From contig NZ_LLWE01000027.1 in the NCBI RefSeq assembly GCF_001562055.1, forward strand, positions 186,001 through 250,000: a DNA stretch of 64,000 nt, in the 5' to 3' direction. Every line of letters starts with the position of its first letter. The first letter of the stretch is position 1. The notes beneath the pieces are model-generated. The model saw only the letters and a list, made by a program, of their open reading frames with translations, had not been told where the DNA came from and ran no database searches. This document shows positions 35,355 through 44,963 of this stretch, piece after piece. A program made the position numbers and the translations under genes. The stretch comes from Polycladidibacter stylochi (GTDB lineage: Bacteria > Pseudomonadota > Alphaproteobacteria > Rhizobiales > Stappiaceae).

Positions 35355-36422
35355 CTAATTGGCAACTCTTGCTGTGCGCGCCAGTAACTTTGCTAACTGT
35401 GCGGCTCTCTTTCCAGCTTGTTCTTGTTCCGCAAGTGAAAGTGATTTTGCAACTTCCTCAAGTTCACTGTCCATAATACCTAGAGAGTTGGCGTGGGTTT
35501 GCCATGCGGTGGCTTCGATTATATTAATGGGCCGACCGCGACCTTTTAAATAAATATGGGCAAGACGGTTCATTGCGATGGGGTTGCCAGCGCGTGCTGC
35601 CCGTTCAAACCAGTCTGCGGCCTTTTTTTCATCGGGTACAACACCTTCACCCTTGAAAAGCATGATGGCATATTGAACTTGTGCTGCAATGTTTCCTCGC
35701 CGCGCTGCACGGCCAAACCAAAAGGCCCCGCGACGATAGTTGCGTTTGTCTTCAGGTCCTTCAACAAAGTCCTGCCCCAAAGCATACATCGCATCAACAT
35801 CGCCTGCTTCGGCTGCCTGTTCCATAAGTTTACGTGCTTTGTCTATGTTTTTGGGTAATGTATCGCCTTCCTCATAAAGGATGGAAAGGTTGTAGAGCGC
35901 AGACGGAATTTTTGCATCCGCTGCAATTTGTAAATACTTGGCGGCTTTTTGTTTGTTCTGTTTTATTTGTGAGCCATCAAGATACAACATCGCGAGGCGC
36001 AGCGCAGCTTGAGGCTCTCCAGTAGAAACGGCTAGCTCGTACCAGTCAACAGCTTTGGTGATATCTTGCGGAACGCCGCGACCGGTTTCGTAAATAACAC
36101 CTATCAGTGTTTGAGCCGTTGGCTGGCCAGCTTCAGCTTGTCTTGTCGCCAAGGCAAGGGCTGTTAAATACCAACCGCGCTGGAATGCACCATAAGCAAA
36201 ATCGGCATTTTTGTTTTTATCGGCTTCACTTGCTTTATATGGGGGGAGTATTGAGAGGGGAGAGAGCAATAGCCCGCGATGGTCTTTTTGCTTTTGCACT
36301 TGCTTTGGGGCAGTTAGTACCGGTCGGCTTTTCGGTGTCGGCGGCACAATAGGTGCCGCAAAACTCAAATGCGTCATTGCAATCGAAGCGATGCTAATTG
36401 CCAATAAGCGGATGCCCTGCAA
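35355..36422 (-). CDS. SEL1-like repeat protein, exported
   Basis: The 355-residue protein has an N-terminal signal peptide (LLAISIASIAMTHLSFAAP) and about six SEL1-type repeats (AQTLIGVIYETGRGVPQD, AALRLAMLYLDGS, ALYNLSILYEEGD, AMYALGQDFVEG, AQVQYAIMLFKGEGV, AMNRLAHIYLKGRG). Such TPR-like solenoids bind proteins in the periplasm. The start is a TTG at 36422: GGAGG lies seven bases upstream, inside the last codons of the ThiE-like gene, so the two are translationally coupled. The partner is unknown. Confidence 0.88.
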   Translation of the reverse strand: MQGIRLLAISIASIAMTHLSFAAPIVPPTPKSRPVLTAPKQVQKQKDHRGLLLSPLSILPPYKASEADKNKNADFAYGAFQRGWYLTALALATRQAEAGQPTAQTLIGVIYETGRGVPQDITKAVDWYELAVSTGEPQAALRLAMLYLDGSQIKQNKQKAAKYLQIAADAKIPSALYNLSILYEEGDTLPKNIDKARKLMEQAAEAGDVDAMYALGQDFVEGPEDKRNYRRGAFWFGRAARRGNIAAQVQYAIMLFKGEGVVPDEKKAADWFERAARAGNPIAMNRLAHIYLKGRGRPINIIEATAWQTHANSLGIMDSELEEVAKSLSLAEQEQAGKRAAQLAKLLARTARVAN

Positions 36423-36424
36423 AA

Positions 36425-37084
36425 TTAGTCCTCCACTTCAGCTAGGGTATATGTTTGCAGTACTGCGTTGATTTGTGCTACCGCCTGTTCGGGGCCTCCA
36501 GAGTGGTCCCAGACCGCCTCGCGCACGGCAATGAATTCTGCACCTGTTTGTGCTGTGGTTGCAATAGAGTCAATATGGGTGCCAGCTAAAACAACGCAAG
36601 GGGTTTCAAATACTTCTGCCCACCAATTACCGAAATCAATTGATTTTTTATGTGGTTCAGGTTCTTGGTTGAGTTCCAACATGCCAAAGAAGATATAGTC
36701 GATACCCATAGAAGCAACGACCATTGCATCATGACGGGTCTTTACCCCACCGAAACCAATAATGCGATCTTCATCAAATGTGCGAATAGTGGCTTCTAAA
36801 AGTTCTTGGTCTTTGGAAATGTGTAGGCCATCAGCACCGCTACGCCCTGTCACTTGAGTGTTGTTCTCAACGAGCACAGCACAACCAGCCTCTTGTGCAA
36901 TCGGCACAAGCACCTTTGCAGCGGCTTGTAGTTCGCTCTCATTGGCTTCAGGCATGGAAAGCAGCAAACTGGCCACATCACCACCTTGTAATGCGGCGCG
37001 CAGTTGCTCTGCGAATGTGTCGAGCTCGAATTTTGGTGGCGTAATAAGATAGAGACGCGGATGCACGGTGACTGGCTCCAACAT
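36425..37084 (-). CDS. Thiamine phosphate synthase-like protein
   Basis: The roughly 219-residue protein has the TIM-barrel pattern of ThiE: PRLYLITPPKFELDTFAEQL, LVENNTQVTGRSGADGLHIS, and DYIFFGML. In ThiE the HMP-PP and thiazole phosphate are joined to give thiamine phosphate. Several ThiE catalytic residues look substituted (for example GLHIS replaces the usual GxHLGQ), so the activity is uncertain. The ATG at 37084 gives the family length; the longer frame to 37183 is unsupported. No THI-box was seen. It lies between pgk and the SEL1 gene, on the same strand. Confidence 0.7.
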   Translation of the reverse strand: MLEPVTVHPRLYLITPPKFELDTFAEQLRAALQGGDVASLLLSMPEANESELQAAAKVLVPIAQEAGCAVLVENNTQVTGRSGADGLHISKDQELLEATIRTFDEDRIIGFGGVKTRHDAMVVASMGIDYIFFGMLELNQEPEPHKKSIDFGNWWAEVFETPCVVLAGTHIDSIATTAQTGAEFIAVREAVWDHSGGPEQAVAQINAVLQTYTLAEVED

Positions 37085-37171
37085 GATTTGGTTTAGTCTG
37101 CGTAAAAGCAGCACATACTTATTGAGTAGTTGTAAACAGTCTTGCGATGGGAAATTCAAGAGATAAATAAA

Positions 37172-37222
37172 AAAGAGGGGCAAGAATGCCCCTCTGTCGA
37201 CAAAACAAAGGTTATTTTGTCG
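37172..37222 (-). terminator. Tandem hairpins downstream of pgk
   Basis: AGAGGGGCA (37174-37182) pairs with TGCCCCTCT (37187-37195) around AGAA and on the minus strand leads into TTTTTATT: a good terminator. CGACAAAA/TTTTGTCG (37198-37205 and 37215-37222) forms a second hairpin between it and the pgk stop. Confidence 0.88.
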
Positions 37223-37235
37223 CTAATAGTCGTCG

Positions 37236-38429
37236 TTAGGCTTTCTCTAGCGCAACAACACCTGGAAGTTCTTTGCCTTCCAGCCATTCAAGGAATGCAC
37301 CGCCAGCTGTGGAGATGTAGGAGAAATCTTCACTTGCTTTCGCGTGGTTCAGCGCTGCAACGGTGTCACCGCCACCAGCAACTGTTTTCAGCTTGCCTTC
37401 TTTGGTGCGCGCTGCTGCGTGCTGTGCAGCTGCAACGGTTGCCTTGTCGAATGGCGCGATTTCGAAAGCACCAAGCGGACCGTTCCATACGAGTGTTTTA
37501 GCAGCATCGATTTTGGCTTTAACAACTTCGATAGAAGCGGCGCCAACATCGAGCATCATTGCGTCTGCTGGGATTGCGTCGAGTGCAACTGTTTCGTTCT
37601 TGGTGTTTGCAGCAAACTCCCAAGCAACAACAGCATCCGCTGGCAGAACGATTTCGCAGCCGGCTTTGTCAGCAGCGGCCATGATGCGGTTTGCAGTGTC
37701 GGCAAGGTCGTGCTCGCACAGGGATTTACCAACATTTACGCCTTTGGCAGCGAGGAAGGTGTTGGCCATGCCGCCGCCGATAACCAGAATGTCCACTTTG
37801 GAAACTAGGTTTTCCAGCAGATCAATTTTGGAGGAAACTTTCGCACCGCCAACAACAGCCAGAACCGGACGCTCTGGGGTGGAAAGGGCGGAGCCGAGAG
37901 CTTCCAGTTCGGCTTGCATGGTACGGCCAGCAAATGCAGGCAACAGTTTTGCAAGACCTTCGGTTGAACCATGGGCGCGGTGCGCTGCGGAGAAAGCGTC
38001 GTTGACAAAGATATCGCCGTTGGCAGCCAGTTCTTTGGCAAACTCAGCGTCGTTCTTTTCTTCGCCAGCGTAGTAGCGGGTGTTTTCCAGCAAGAGCACA
38101 TCGCCTTCGGCCATGGCGTCAACAGCAGCTTTTGCGCTTTCACCAATGCAGTCGTCTGCAAAAGCGACAGGCTTGCCGAGCAGCTCGGCAACAGCTGGAG
38201 CAACGGGTGCGAGGCTCATTTCAGGCACTTTTGCGCCTTTAGGGCGGCCGAAGTGAGCAAGCAGAATAACTTTACCGCCAGCTGCAGAAATTTCTTTGAT
38301 AGTTGGCAGAACGCGCTCAATACGAGTGGCGTCGGTAACTTTGCCGTCCTTCATTGGAACATTGAGATCTACACGGGTGAGGACGCGTTTGCCTTTGAGA
38401 TCGGCATCACTGAGGGTTTTGAAAGACAT
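37236..38429 (-). CDS. pgk: Phosphoglycerate kinase
   Basis: The 397-residue enzyme contains [12 protein letters not shown] (substrate site), [34 protein letters not shown] and [13 protein letters not shown] (nucleotide site). It makes ATP and 3-phosphoglycerate from 1,3-bisphosphoglycerate. GGAG before the ATG at 38429 sets the start; the open frame continues to 38492 without homology. It lies downstream of gap, separated by gap's own terminator, so pgk probably also has its own promoter. Confidence 0.97.
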   Translation of the reverse strand: MSFKTLSDADLKGKRVLTRVDLNVPMKDGKVTDATRIERVLPTIKEISAAGGKVILLAHFGRPKGAKVPEMSLAPVAPAVAELLGKPVAFADDCIGESAKAAVDAMAEGDVLLLENTRYYAGEEKNDAEFAKELAANGDIFVNDAFSAAHRAHGSTEGLAKLLPAFAGRTMQAELEALGSALSTPERPVLAVVGGAKVSSKIDLLENLVSKVDILVIGGGMANTFLAAKGVNVGKSLCEHDLADTANRIMAAADKAGCEIVLPADAVVAWEFAANTKNETVALDAIPADAMMLDVGAASIEVVKAKIDAAKTLVWNGPLGAFEIAPFDKATVAAAQHAAARTKEGKLKTVAGGGDTVAALNHAKASEDFSYISTAGGAFLEWLEGKELPGVVALEKA

Positions 38430-38540
38430 GAATTTCTCCGGAAAAACAAAGGTGCGCGAGCAGCGCACTATGCCGAAAGGGGGCTGCGTCACACGGGCTG
38501 GTTTGAACAGGGGGAAGCCCGGCGCTGCCTGATATTAAAG

Positions 38541-38570
38541 TGAAAAAGGGCCGCTCTAGGCGGCCCCTTA
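38541..38570 (-). terminator. Terminator downstream of gap
   Basis: GGGCCGC (38548-38554) pairs with GCGGCCC (38560-38566) around TCTAG, followed on the minus strand by TTTTT. It directly follows the gap stop codon and separates gap from pgk. Confidence 0.88.
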
Positions 38571-38575
38571 ACTGA

Positions 38576-39583
38576 TTAGATAAGCTTTGCCATTGCAACA
38601 GCAGTGTCTGCCATGCGGTTGGAGAAGCCCCACTCGTTGTCGTACCAAGAAAGGATACGCACCATTTTACCGTCCATGACCTTAGTTTGGTCCATGTGGA
38701 AGATAGAGGAGTGGCTGTCGTGGTTGAAGTCAGAAGAAACGTTAGGCACTTCAGTGTAGCCCAGAACGCCTTTCAGCTCACCGTCAGCAGCTGCTTTGAT
38801 TGCTGCATTGACTTCTTCAACAGTGGTGTCTTTTTTCGCTTCAAATACCAGATCCACAACGGAAACGTTTGGAGTTGGTACGCGGATTGCAACACCGTCC
38901 AGCTTGCCAGCCAGTTCAGGCAGAACCAGACCAACAGCTTTTGCAGCACCGGTAGAAGTTGGGATCATGGAAAGAGCTGCAGCGCGACCGCGGTACATGT
39001 CTTTGTGCATGGTATCCAATGTAGGTTGATCACCAGTGTAAGAGTGAATGGTGGTCATGAAGCCTTTTTCGATGCCAACAGCTTTATCCAAAGCATAAGC
39101 AACTGGGGAGAGACAGTTGGTTGTGCAAGAAGCGTTAGAAACAACCAGATCTTCAGCTGTCAATGTGTCGTGGTTTACGCCATAAACGATTGTTTTGTCA
39201 GCGCCTGCTGCAGGAGCAGAAACGAGAACGCGTTTTGCACCAGCTTCAAGGTGCAAAGAAGCTTTTTCTTTTGCAGTGAAGATGCCTGTGCACTCCATTG
39301 CAACGTCAATGCCCATTTCACCCCAAGGCAGATCCTTAGGATCGCGGATTGCAGTTACTTTAATTGGACCACGGCCAACGTCGATGGTGTCACCGTCTAC
39401 AGTAACGGTTGCAGGGAATTTGCCGTGTACAGAGTCAAAACGCAGGAGGTGCGCATTGGTTTCAACCGGACCGAGGTCGTTGATGGCTACAACTTCAATG
39501 TCTGTGCGACCAGATTCAATGATTGCACGGAGAACGTTACGTCCAATGCGGCCAAAGCCGTTAATGGCTACCTTTACTGCCAT
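38576..39583 (-). CDS. gap: Glyceraldehyde-3-phosphate dehydrogenase
   Basis: The 335-residue enzyme shows [14 protein letters not shown] (NAD+ binding), the catalytic Cys153 in [12 protein letters not shown] and the [12 protein letters not shown] segment. It oxidises glyceraldehyde-3-phosphate to 1,3-bisphosphoglycerate. It is flanked by tkt upstream and pgk downstream on the same strand, an arrangement that keeps pentose phosphate and glycolytic enzymes together. A large antisense open frame on the plus strand is a codon-bias shadow. Three hairpins lie just upstream (39605-39693). Confidence 0.97.
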   Translation of the reverse strand: MAVKVAINGFGRIGRNVLRAIIESGRTDIEVVAINDLGPVETNAHLLRFDSVHGKFPATVTVDGDTIDVGRGPIKVTAIRDPKDLPWGEMGIDVAMECTGIFTAKEKASLHLEAGAKRVLVSAPAAGADKTIVYGVNHDTLTAEDLVVSNASCTTNCLSPVAYALDKAVGIEKGFMTTIHSYTGDQPTLDTMHKDMYRGRAAALSMIPTSTGAAKAVGLVLPELAGKLDGVAIRVPTPNVSVVDLVFEAKKDTTVEEVNAAIKAAADGELKGVLGYTEVPNVSSDFNHDSHSSIFHMDQTKVMDGKMVRILSWYDNEWGFSNRMADTAVAMAKLI

Positions 39584-39604
39584 GTGTAACCTCTTTCGGT
39601 ATCG

Positions 39605-39693
39605 CGCTCATATGGTGAGCGTCGCTTTTCGGTTTACGCTGGCGTCAATGCCAGCCGTCCTAGGTATCGGCGCCTACCGGAGGGGATAGGCGC
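39605..39693 (-). promoter_or_regulatory. Three tandem hairpins in the tkt-gap spacer
   Basis: CGCTCA/TGAGCG (39605-39610, 39616-39621), GCTGGC/GCCAGC (39638-39643, 39650-39655) and GCGCCTA/TAGGCGC (39670-39676, 39687-39693). They fill most of the 121 bases between the tkt stop and the gap start. The last could be a tkt terminator; the others would lie in the gap leader. No T-run follows, so attenuation or mRNA protection are equal options. Confidence 0.5.
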
Positions 39694-39704
39694 ACGAAGC
39701 TCAA

Positions 39705-41705
39705 TTAACTCTCGGTGCTATCACCAAGACGTTTTTCAGCCGCCTCTACCACAGCTTCTGCTGTAATGCCAAAGTGGCTGTACAATTCTTTGTAGGGTGC
39801 AGATGCACCAAATCCTGTCATGCCGATAAAACAGCCATCATTGCCGATAAAGCGGTCCCATCCTTGACGGATACCAGCTTCTACCGCAATTTTCACAGGA
39901 CTAGCACCAATTATTGCTGCTTTGTATGCGTCAGATTGTTGCTCGAACAACTCTACACAGGGAACCGAGACAACTCTTGCAGATATACCTTTGCCATCCA
40001 AGAGCTTTTGGGCGTCAACGGCAATTTCTACTTCCGAACCGGAAGCGAAGATGGTTACCTTCGGATCCTCTTCACTATCTGAAATTACGTAAGCCCCTTT
40101 AGAACATAGGTTTTCTTGCTCATATACAGGGCGTTGTGAAGGTAGATTCTGACGGGTTAGAGCGAGTGCGCTTGGTGTTTCCTTGGCGTGTAGAGCAAGT
40201 TGCCAACACTCCAACGTCTCTGTGATATCCGCGGGGCGGAAGAAATTGAGGTTAGGAATGGCACGTAGTGCGGCAAAGTGCTCAACAGGCTGGTGGGTAG
40301 GGCCATCCTCACCCAAACCGATAGAATCATGTGTTAAAACGTGGATAACTCGTTGATTCATCAATGCTGCTAAGCGAATTGACGGGCGGCAGTAATCGGA
40401 GAAGATCAAGAAACCGCCTGAATAAGGAATCATACCGCCGTGTAGAGCCATACCATTCATGGCTGCAGCCATGGCGTGCTCGCGAATACCCCAGTGGATG
40501 TAGCGACCGGAGAAATCATCGGGTGTGATTGAAAGGGTTTGTTCGGTTTTGGTGTTGTTTGAGCCTGTCAAATCAGCAGAGCCACCAATAGTTTCCGGTA
40601 GTGCTGCGTTGATTACACCAAGGACAGCTTCGGAAGCTTTACGCGTTGCAATGGTTGGTTGCTTTTCGGCAAGCTCTTTTTTGTATTCGGCGATAATATC
40701 GTTAAAATTGGCTGGCAGATCGCCACGATTACGGCGCTCGAATTCAGCACGCAGCTCGGTTTCGCTGTTTTCAAAGCGCGCTTCCCAATCTTTTCTAGCT
40801 TGGGCTGAGCGAAGGCCGGCAATGCGCCATCCATCCATAATATCGCTAGGAATTGAAAATGGCTCGGATTCCCAGCCGAGCTCTTTACGCATGGCAGCCA
40901 GCTCTTCCGCACCCAGTGGTGCGCCGTGCACTTTGCTCGTGCCTGCTTTTTTAGGTGCGCCGAAACCAATGGTGGTTTTTGCGGCAATTAGAGTTGGTTT
41001 ATCCGAGGCTTTAGCCTGTGTGAAAGCAGCAGCTAGAGCTTCGGGGTCATGACCGTCAACTTCTATTGTGTTCCAACCGGATGCTTGAAAGCGAGCAACT
41101 TGATTGGTGGAGTCTGCCATAGATACAGCACCGTCAATGGTGATGCCGTTATTATCCCAGACAACCACGAGCTTGTTGAGTTTGAGGTGGCCTGCAAGAG
41201 AGAGTGCTTCTTGCGAGATACCTTCCATCAAACAGCCATCACCCGCCAATACATATGTATGGTGATTTACAAGCTCTGTTCCAAAACGATTGGCTTGGAT
41301 GCGCTCGGCAATAGCCATGCCTACAGCGTTACCAAGTCCTTGACCAAGTGGGCCAGTGGTTGTTTCGATACCGGCCCCGTGGCCATATTCAGGGTGACCA
41401 CAGGTGCGGTAGCCCATTTGCCGGAAGTTTTGCAGCTGTTCAATGTCAAAATCTTCATAGCCCAATAAGTAGAGCAGGGAATACAACAACATTGAACCGT
41501 GACCGGCGGAAAGGACAAAACGGTCCCGATCTGCCCAATCTGGGTGCTTGGGATCAAATTTCAAAAATTTGGTAAATAGCACTGTGGCTATATCTGCCGC
41601 ACCCATTGGTAGGCCCGGATGCCCCGACTTTGCTTTTTCTACAGCGTCAGCTGAGAGAAAACGGATTGCATTCGCCATACGATGGTGTTTTTCGAGGTCG
41701 GTCAT
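39705..41705 (-). CDS. tkt: Transketolase
   Basis: The 666-residue thiamine diphosphate enzyme has the N-terminal [23 protein letters not shown], the ThDP motif [19 protein letters not shown]...WDNN, the pyrimidine-domain [13 protein letters not shown]-like segment (here [15 protein letters not shown]), and a C-terminal domain ending [17 protein letters not shown]. It moves two-carbon units between sugars in the pentose phosphate pathway. It heads the tkt-gap-pgk block. A GGGA motif precedes the ATG. Confidence 0.97.
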   Translation of the reverse strand: MTDLEKHHRMANAIRFLSADAVEKAKSGHPGLPMGAADIATVLFTKFLKFDPKHPDWADRDRFVLSAGHGSMLLYSLLYLLGYEDFDIEQLQNFRQMGYRTCGHPEYGHGAGIETTTGPLGQGLGNAVGMAIAERIQANRFGTELVNHHTYVLAGDGCLMEGISQEALSLAGHLKLNKLVVVWDNNGITIDGAVSMADSTNQVARFQASGWNTIEVDGHDPEALAAAFTQAKASDKPTLIAAKTTIGFGAPKKAGTSKVHGAPLGAEELAAMRKELGWESEPFSIPSDIMDGWRIAGLRSAQARKDWEARFENSETELRAEFERRNRGDLPANFNDIIAEYKKELAEKQPTIATRKASEAVLGVINAALPETIGGSADLTGSNNTKTEQTLSITPDDFSGRYIHWGIREHAMAAAMNGMALHGGMIPYSGGFLIFSDYCRPSIRLAALMNQRVIHVLTHDSIGLGEDGPTHQPVEHFAALRAIPNLNFFRPADITETLECWQLALHAKETPSALALTRQNLPSQRPVYEQENLCSKGAYVISDSEEDPKVTIFASGSEVEIAVDAQKLLDGKGISARVVSVPCVELFEQQSDAYKAAIIGASPVKIAVEAGIRQGWDRFIGNDGCFIGMTGFGASAPYKELYSHFGITAEAVVEAAEKRLGDSTES

Positions 41706-42257
41706 AGTTGTCCCGTTGCTCGTTCCGGCAGGGCAGCCGGATCAAATTCTTTTTCTACGCACTCCATTGTATATAACAGCCTGCAATTGCCCCCAGACTC
41801 ACGTAGGTCATATACAATAAACTCTCTTAGGTAAGCAGACATATCAGCTTGTCGACTGGTGTCAATGAAACTGAGAAAATGCCTTAAGAATATATTAGAG
41901 AACTAACTTTTTGAGTTGTAGATATTATCCTTAGAATTGTCAGGAAGTGTGATATTCTCTTCATTTCACCAAGACTGCGAAATTTATGCGCTTCCCAGTG
42001 GTTTTCAGGGAAAAAACTGTGCTTGTTAATATGTGCTGATGGCATTGAGCTTGGCAAATAATAATGTAAAACGGGTGGTTGTTGTTGGTTTTTCAATTAA
42101 TTTGTGAAAAATAAAGGGCTTGCACCATTGTCACAGGCTTCTTTTAACGGCATTAACTTATTTTGGGCGTTTTTACCTTGCCTTAAGGTTATTTAATCGC
42201 CAACTTTGGTGTATTGGCACTCTTCTAAATATTCGCGCGAACAGGAATGCCCATTTG
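41706..42257. other. 552-base intergenic region between tkt and the DUF4164 gene
   Basis: No gene seen. TCCGGC/GCCGGA (41724-41729, 41736-41741) forms a hairpin in the tkt leader. TTGTATAT (41767-41774) and ATATACAA (41810-41817) form an exact eight-base inverted repeat with arms 35 bases apart. Promoters for both directions must lie here. Confidence 0.55.
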
Positions 42258-42557
42258 ATGTTGCAGCAGCTGATGGAAAACCGGCAGGAACTTAATAAAG
42301 CACTGGAGCGTTTAACAAGCTCGGTTGCTAAGTTGGAACAGGTTGCTGGGGCACGTATGAGCGAAGCCCAATCAATGGAAACCCTAGAGATAGATGTGCA
42401 ACGGTTGGCGGAAGACCGGGCCGAGCTGGCAGCGCGTCTTGATCATGCCGAAGCCAAGGCCGATAGATTAGAGAGCGTGAACAAAGATGTTTCAAGGCGG
42501 TTAGTCACGACCATGGAAACCATCCGCAGCGTATTGGAGACTCGGAGGGTTAAATAA
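42258..42557 (+). CDS. DUF4164 family coiled-coil protein
   Basis: The product from the ATG at 42258 is 99 residues and almost entirely helical: NKALERLTSSVAKLEQVAGA, ETLEIDVQRLAEDRAELAAR and DHAEAKADRLESVNKDVSRR, a heptad-rich coiled coil that matches DUF4164. It precedes zapA with a one-base TAATG overlap, the usual alphaproteobacterial order, so a role at the divisome alongside ZapA is plausible but unproven. The open frame extends upstream to 42120 without homology; an ATG at 42273 is another possible start. Confidence 0.78.
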   Translation: MLQQLMENRQELNKALERLTSSVAKLEQVAGARMSEAQSMETLEIDVQRLAEDRAELAARLDHAEAKADRLESVNKDVSRRLVTTMETIRSVLETRRVK

Positions 42558-42949
42558 TGGCACAAATTACTGTTTCTATTAACGGGCGAAGCTATCGCAT
42601 GGCCTGTGACGACGGTGAAGAAGCACGCCTTATCGGTTTGTCTCAGCGTTTTGATGAATCAATTGACGACTTGCGTGCCAGCTTTGGGGAAATCGGGGAT
42701 TTAAGGCTAACCGTGATGGCTGGCATTATGGCAACGGACCAGCTTGCCGAATCGCAAAAGAAGCTCAAAGCATTGGAAGAAGAGTTTGAAACGCTGAAAA
42801 AACGAGCAGAAACAGTCGAATCTGCGTTTGCCAATAGTGATGCTGTTCTTGCCGAACGGCTCATTGAAGTATCGGATCGTATCAACAGTATAGCAGGCCT
42901 GTTAACAGGCGCTGATAGTGATTCTACTGATACTGGCGATAACCAGTAA
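42557..42949 (+). CDS. zapA: Cell division protein ZapA
   Basis: The 130-residue protein has the ZapA globular head (AQITVSINGRSYRMACDDGEE, LIGLSQRFDESIDDLR) and a coiled-coil tail (ATDQLAESQKKLKALEEEFE). ZapA bundles FtsZ filaments at the division site. It overlaps DUF4164 by one base. The genes after it, 6S RNA and the folate cyclo-ligase, give the well-known zapA-ssrS-ygfA order. Confidence 0.9.
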   Translation: MAQITVSINGRSYRMACDDGEEARLIGLSQRFDESIDDLRASFGEIGDLRLTVMAGIMATDQLAESQKKLKALEEEFETLKKRAETVESAFANSDAVLAERLIEVSDRINSIAGLLTGADSDSTDTGDNQ

Positions 42950-42998
42950 AACTGGGCTAACGCAATTGTAAAATAACAAAAAAATTGGGTTTTGAGAC

Positions 42999-43027
42999 TG
43001 GATTTTTACCGTGATCGCGCGTATCTA
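42999..43027 (+). promoter_or_regulatory. Candidate promoter of 6S RNA
   Basis: TGGATT (42999-43004), 17 bases, TATCTA (43022-43027). It would start transcription near 43034, which matches the folded 5' end of the RNA. Confidence 0.45.
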
Positions 43028-43033
43028 AAGCGC

Positions 43034-43202
43034 AGGCGTCGCTGCACGATGCGTCAGAAGCTACTATCCCCGGGGCCTTAAGCATTCCTTGGGAACTGTC
43101 CCTGCCTCGGCTCGTGGGCTTTGGCAAACGGTGCCCACCTACTTTGTAGGTTCTCCGGGATTGCACAGACTTCAACGGTCGAAGTGGCACGCCGCTTACT
43201 TT
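43034..43202 (+). ncRNA. ssrS: 6S RNA
   Basis: The roughly 170-base RNA lies between zapA and the folate cyclo-ligase gene, the conserved 6S position. It has the expected shape: a closing stem GGCGT (43035-43039) with ACGCC near 43189-43193, ATCCCCGG (near 43066) pairing with CCGGGAT (43155-43161), and a central bubble with conserved TTCCTTGGGAACTGTCCC. 6S RNA mimics an open promoter and sequesters housekeeping RNA polymerase in slow growth. Ends are approximate. Confidence 0.88.
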
Positions 43203-43287
43203 TCCCCACCAGAATAATTTATATCTGGTTCTATCGATTTATTTCTAGATCAGATATCTTACGCCGGCTCTACGTTGTGAGGGGAAA

Positions 43288-43857
43288 ATGAACACAATAA
43301 TTGCTGAGCAAAAGCAGCAGGCCCGCTTACAAGGTCAAGCGCAGCGTAAACTGCTTCCAGCGGATCGCCGCAAGCAACTTGCGATGGAATTAATCGCACA
43401 TGCTGAAGCTCTTTGTATTCCACCTGCTAAATGCATTGCTGGTTATTGGCCTATTCGTGATGAAATTGATCCAAGGCCTCTTCTAAGTTCCTTTGAAGAC
43501 AAAGGATACCCATTATGCTTGCCTATGGTGATCGGCTGTGATTTGGAATTTCGTCCTTCTAACAAAGCCTCCTTACTCGTATCAGCCGGGTTTGGCAGTT
43601 ATGCACCGGCAGAAGGCCACGCAATACCAGATGTGATTTTATTGCCGCTTTCAGCTTTTGACAGCCGTGGAGGCCGTGTTGGCTATGGTAAGGGTTACTA
43701 TGACCGGGCGGTGGCGGAATTGGAAAAAAAGCGTTGTCCGCGGCTCATTGGTGTTGCCTTCTCTTGCCAAGAGGTTGCATGTGTGCCACAGGAGACGCAT
43801 GACAAGCGGTTGGACGGGGTTCTTTGTGAAACCGGTTATCGCGATTTTTCTGCTTAA
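43288..43857 (+). CDS. 5-formyltetrahydrofolate cyclo-ligase
   Basis: The 189-residue enzyme shows CIAGYWPIRDEIDPRPLL, LLPLSAFDSRGGRVGYGKGYYD (the ATP/folate signature RGGRVGYGKGYYDR) and CQEVACVPQETHDKRLDGVL. It converts 5-formyl-THF to 5,10-methenyl-THF with ATP. GAGGGGAAA precedes the ATG. It follows 6S RNA and may be partly co-transcribed with it, as in other proteobacteria; ymdB follows after 12 bases. Confidence 0.95.
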   Translation: MNTIIAEQKQQARLQGQAQRKLLPADRRKQLAMELIAHAEALCIPPAKCIAGYWPIRDEIDPRPLLSSFEDKGYPLCLPMVIGCDLEFRPSNKASLLVSAGFGSYAPAEGHAIPDVILLPLSAFDSRGGRVGYGKGYYDRAVAELEKKRCPRLIGVAFSCQEVACVPQETHDKRLDGVLCETGYRDFSA

Positions 43858-43869
43858 GAGGACAATGGA

Positions 43870-44691
43870 ATGAGGCTGCTTTTTCTGGGGGATCTGGTTG
43901 GTCGTGCGGGCCGCAATGCGGTTATAGAGCGTTTGCCAGAGCTTATTGAAGAAAACCGGCTGGATTTTGTTGTTGTTAATGGCGAGAATGCAGCCGCAGG
44001 TTTTGGTATTACCGAAGAAATACTGCAAGACTTACTTGATGCCGGTGCAGACGTTGTCACCACAGGCAACCATGCATGGGACCAACGCGATACGCTGGTG
44101 TATATTGAACGTCATGATGCATTGCTGCGTCCGGCCAATTATCCGGCGGGTTCACCTGGTCGCGGTGCGCACCTTTATCGGGCGCGCAATGGGGCGAACG
44201 TTCTGGTCGCCAATGTGATGGGCCGCGTTTACATGGACGCGCTCGACGATCCATTTGCCAGTGCTGAACGTATTCTAGACGAATGCCCCCTTGGTCAGGT
44301 AGCGGATGCAATCATTATTGATATGCACGCAGAAGCGACCAGCGAGAAACAAGCGATGGGTCATTTTTGCGATGGGCGGGCGTCGTTGGTTGTCGGCACA
44401 CATACACATACTCCTACGGCTGACCATCAGATTCTGGACGGTGGAACGGCCTATTTGTCGGATGCCGGCATGTGCGGCGATTACAATTCCGTATTGGGAA
44501 TGGACAAGGAAGAGCCGGTCAACCGTTTCTTGCGTAAAATTCCCGGTGGCCGCTACACACCTTCCCTAGGGCCTGCGACTATTTGTGGTGTTGCTGTTGA
44601 AACCGATGATGCCACAGGGCTTGCCCTACAGGTTTCTCCGGTGCGTATTGGTGGGCGGCTTGAGCAAGTTATCCCTAAATTCTGGCGCTAA
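43870..44691 (+). CDS. ymdB: YmdB family metallophosphoesterase
   Basis: The 273-residue protein has LLFLGDLVGRAGRNAV, NGENAAAGFGIT, TTGNHAWDQ and VVGTHTHTPTAD, the metal ligands of the YmdB (TIGR00282) phosphodiesterase family, some of which hydrolyse cyclic nucleotides. The C-terminal LSDAGMCGDYNSVLGM is also family-specific. AGAGGA lies upstream of the ATG. It is probably in one unit with the folate cyclo-ligase. The physiological substrate is not known. Confidence 0.92.
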   Translation: MRLLFLGDLVGRAGRNAVIERLPELIEENRLDFVVVNGENAAAGFGITEEILQDLLDAGADVVTTGNHAWDQRDTLVYIERHDALLRPANYPAGSPGRGAHLYRARNGANVLVANVMGRVYMDALDDPFASAERILDECPLGQVADAIIIDMHAEATSEKQAMGHFCDGRASLVVGTHTHTPTADHQILDGGTAYLSDAGMCGDYNSVLGMDKEEPVNRFLRKIPGGRYTPSLGPATICGVAVETDDATGLALQVSPVRIGGRLEQVIPKFWR

Positions 44692-44963
44692 ATGCGTTTT
44701 TCTGGCGTTCGTCCCGTGACTACCTCGTAACCCGAAGAGTATTCACAGGCTCATTGGCGAAACCTAATGGGGAGCGCTTAATGGGCTTGGGGACTTTATT
44801 TTGTCCGCGTTGCCCACTATAAGCGGCAATCGATAGATTTTGTGTCGTGGTAGGCAGATGGTGAGACGCTTCGCTGGTGTTTCATGGAACCCAAGTCTTT
44901 ACAAAGCCAAACTGTAAAGCTACGGCCGTTTCAACACAATGAGATACAAAGCCGGGAAGATCT

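Noticed and set aside
38687-39589. 300-codon plus-strand open frame opposite gap
   Set aside because: It mirrors the gap coding sequence exactly in extent, has no ribosome site and no recognisable domain; it is a codon-bias shadow.
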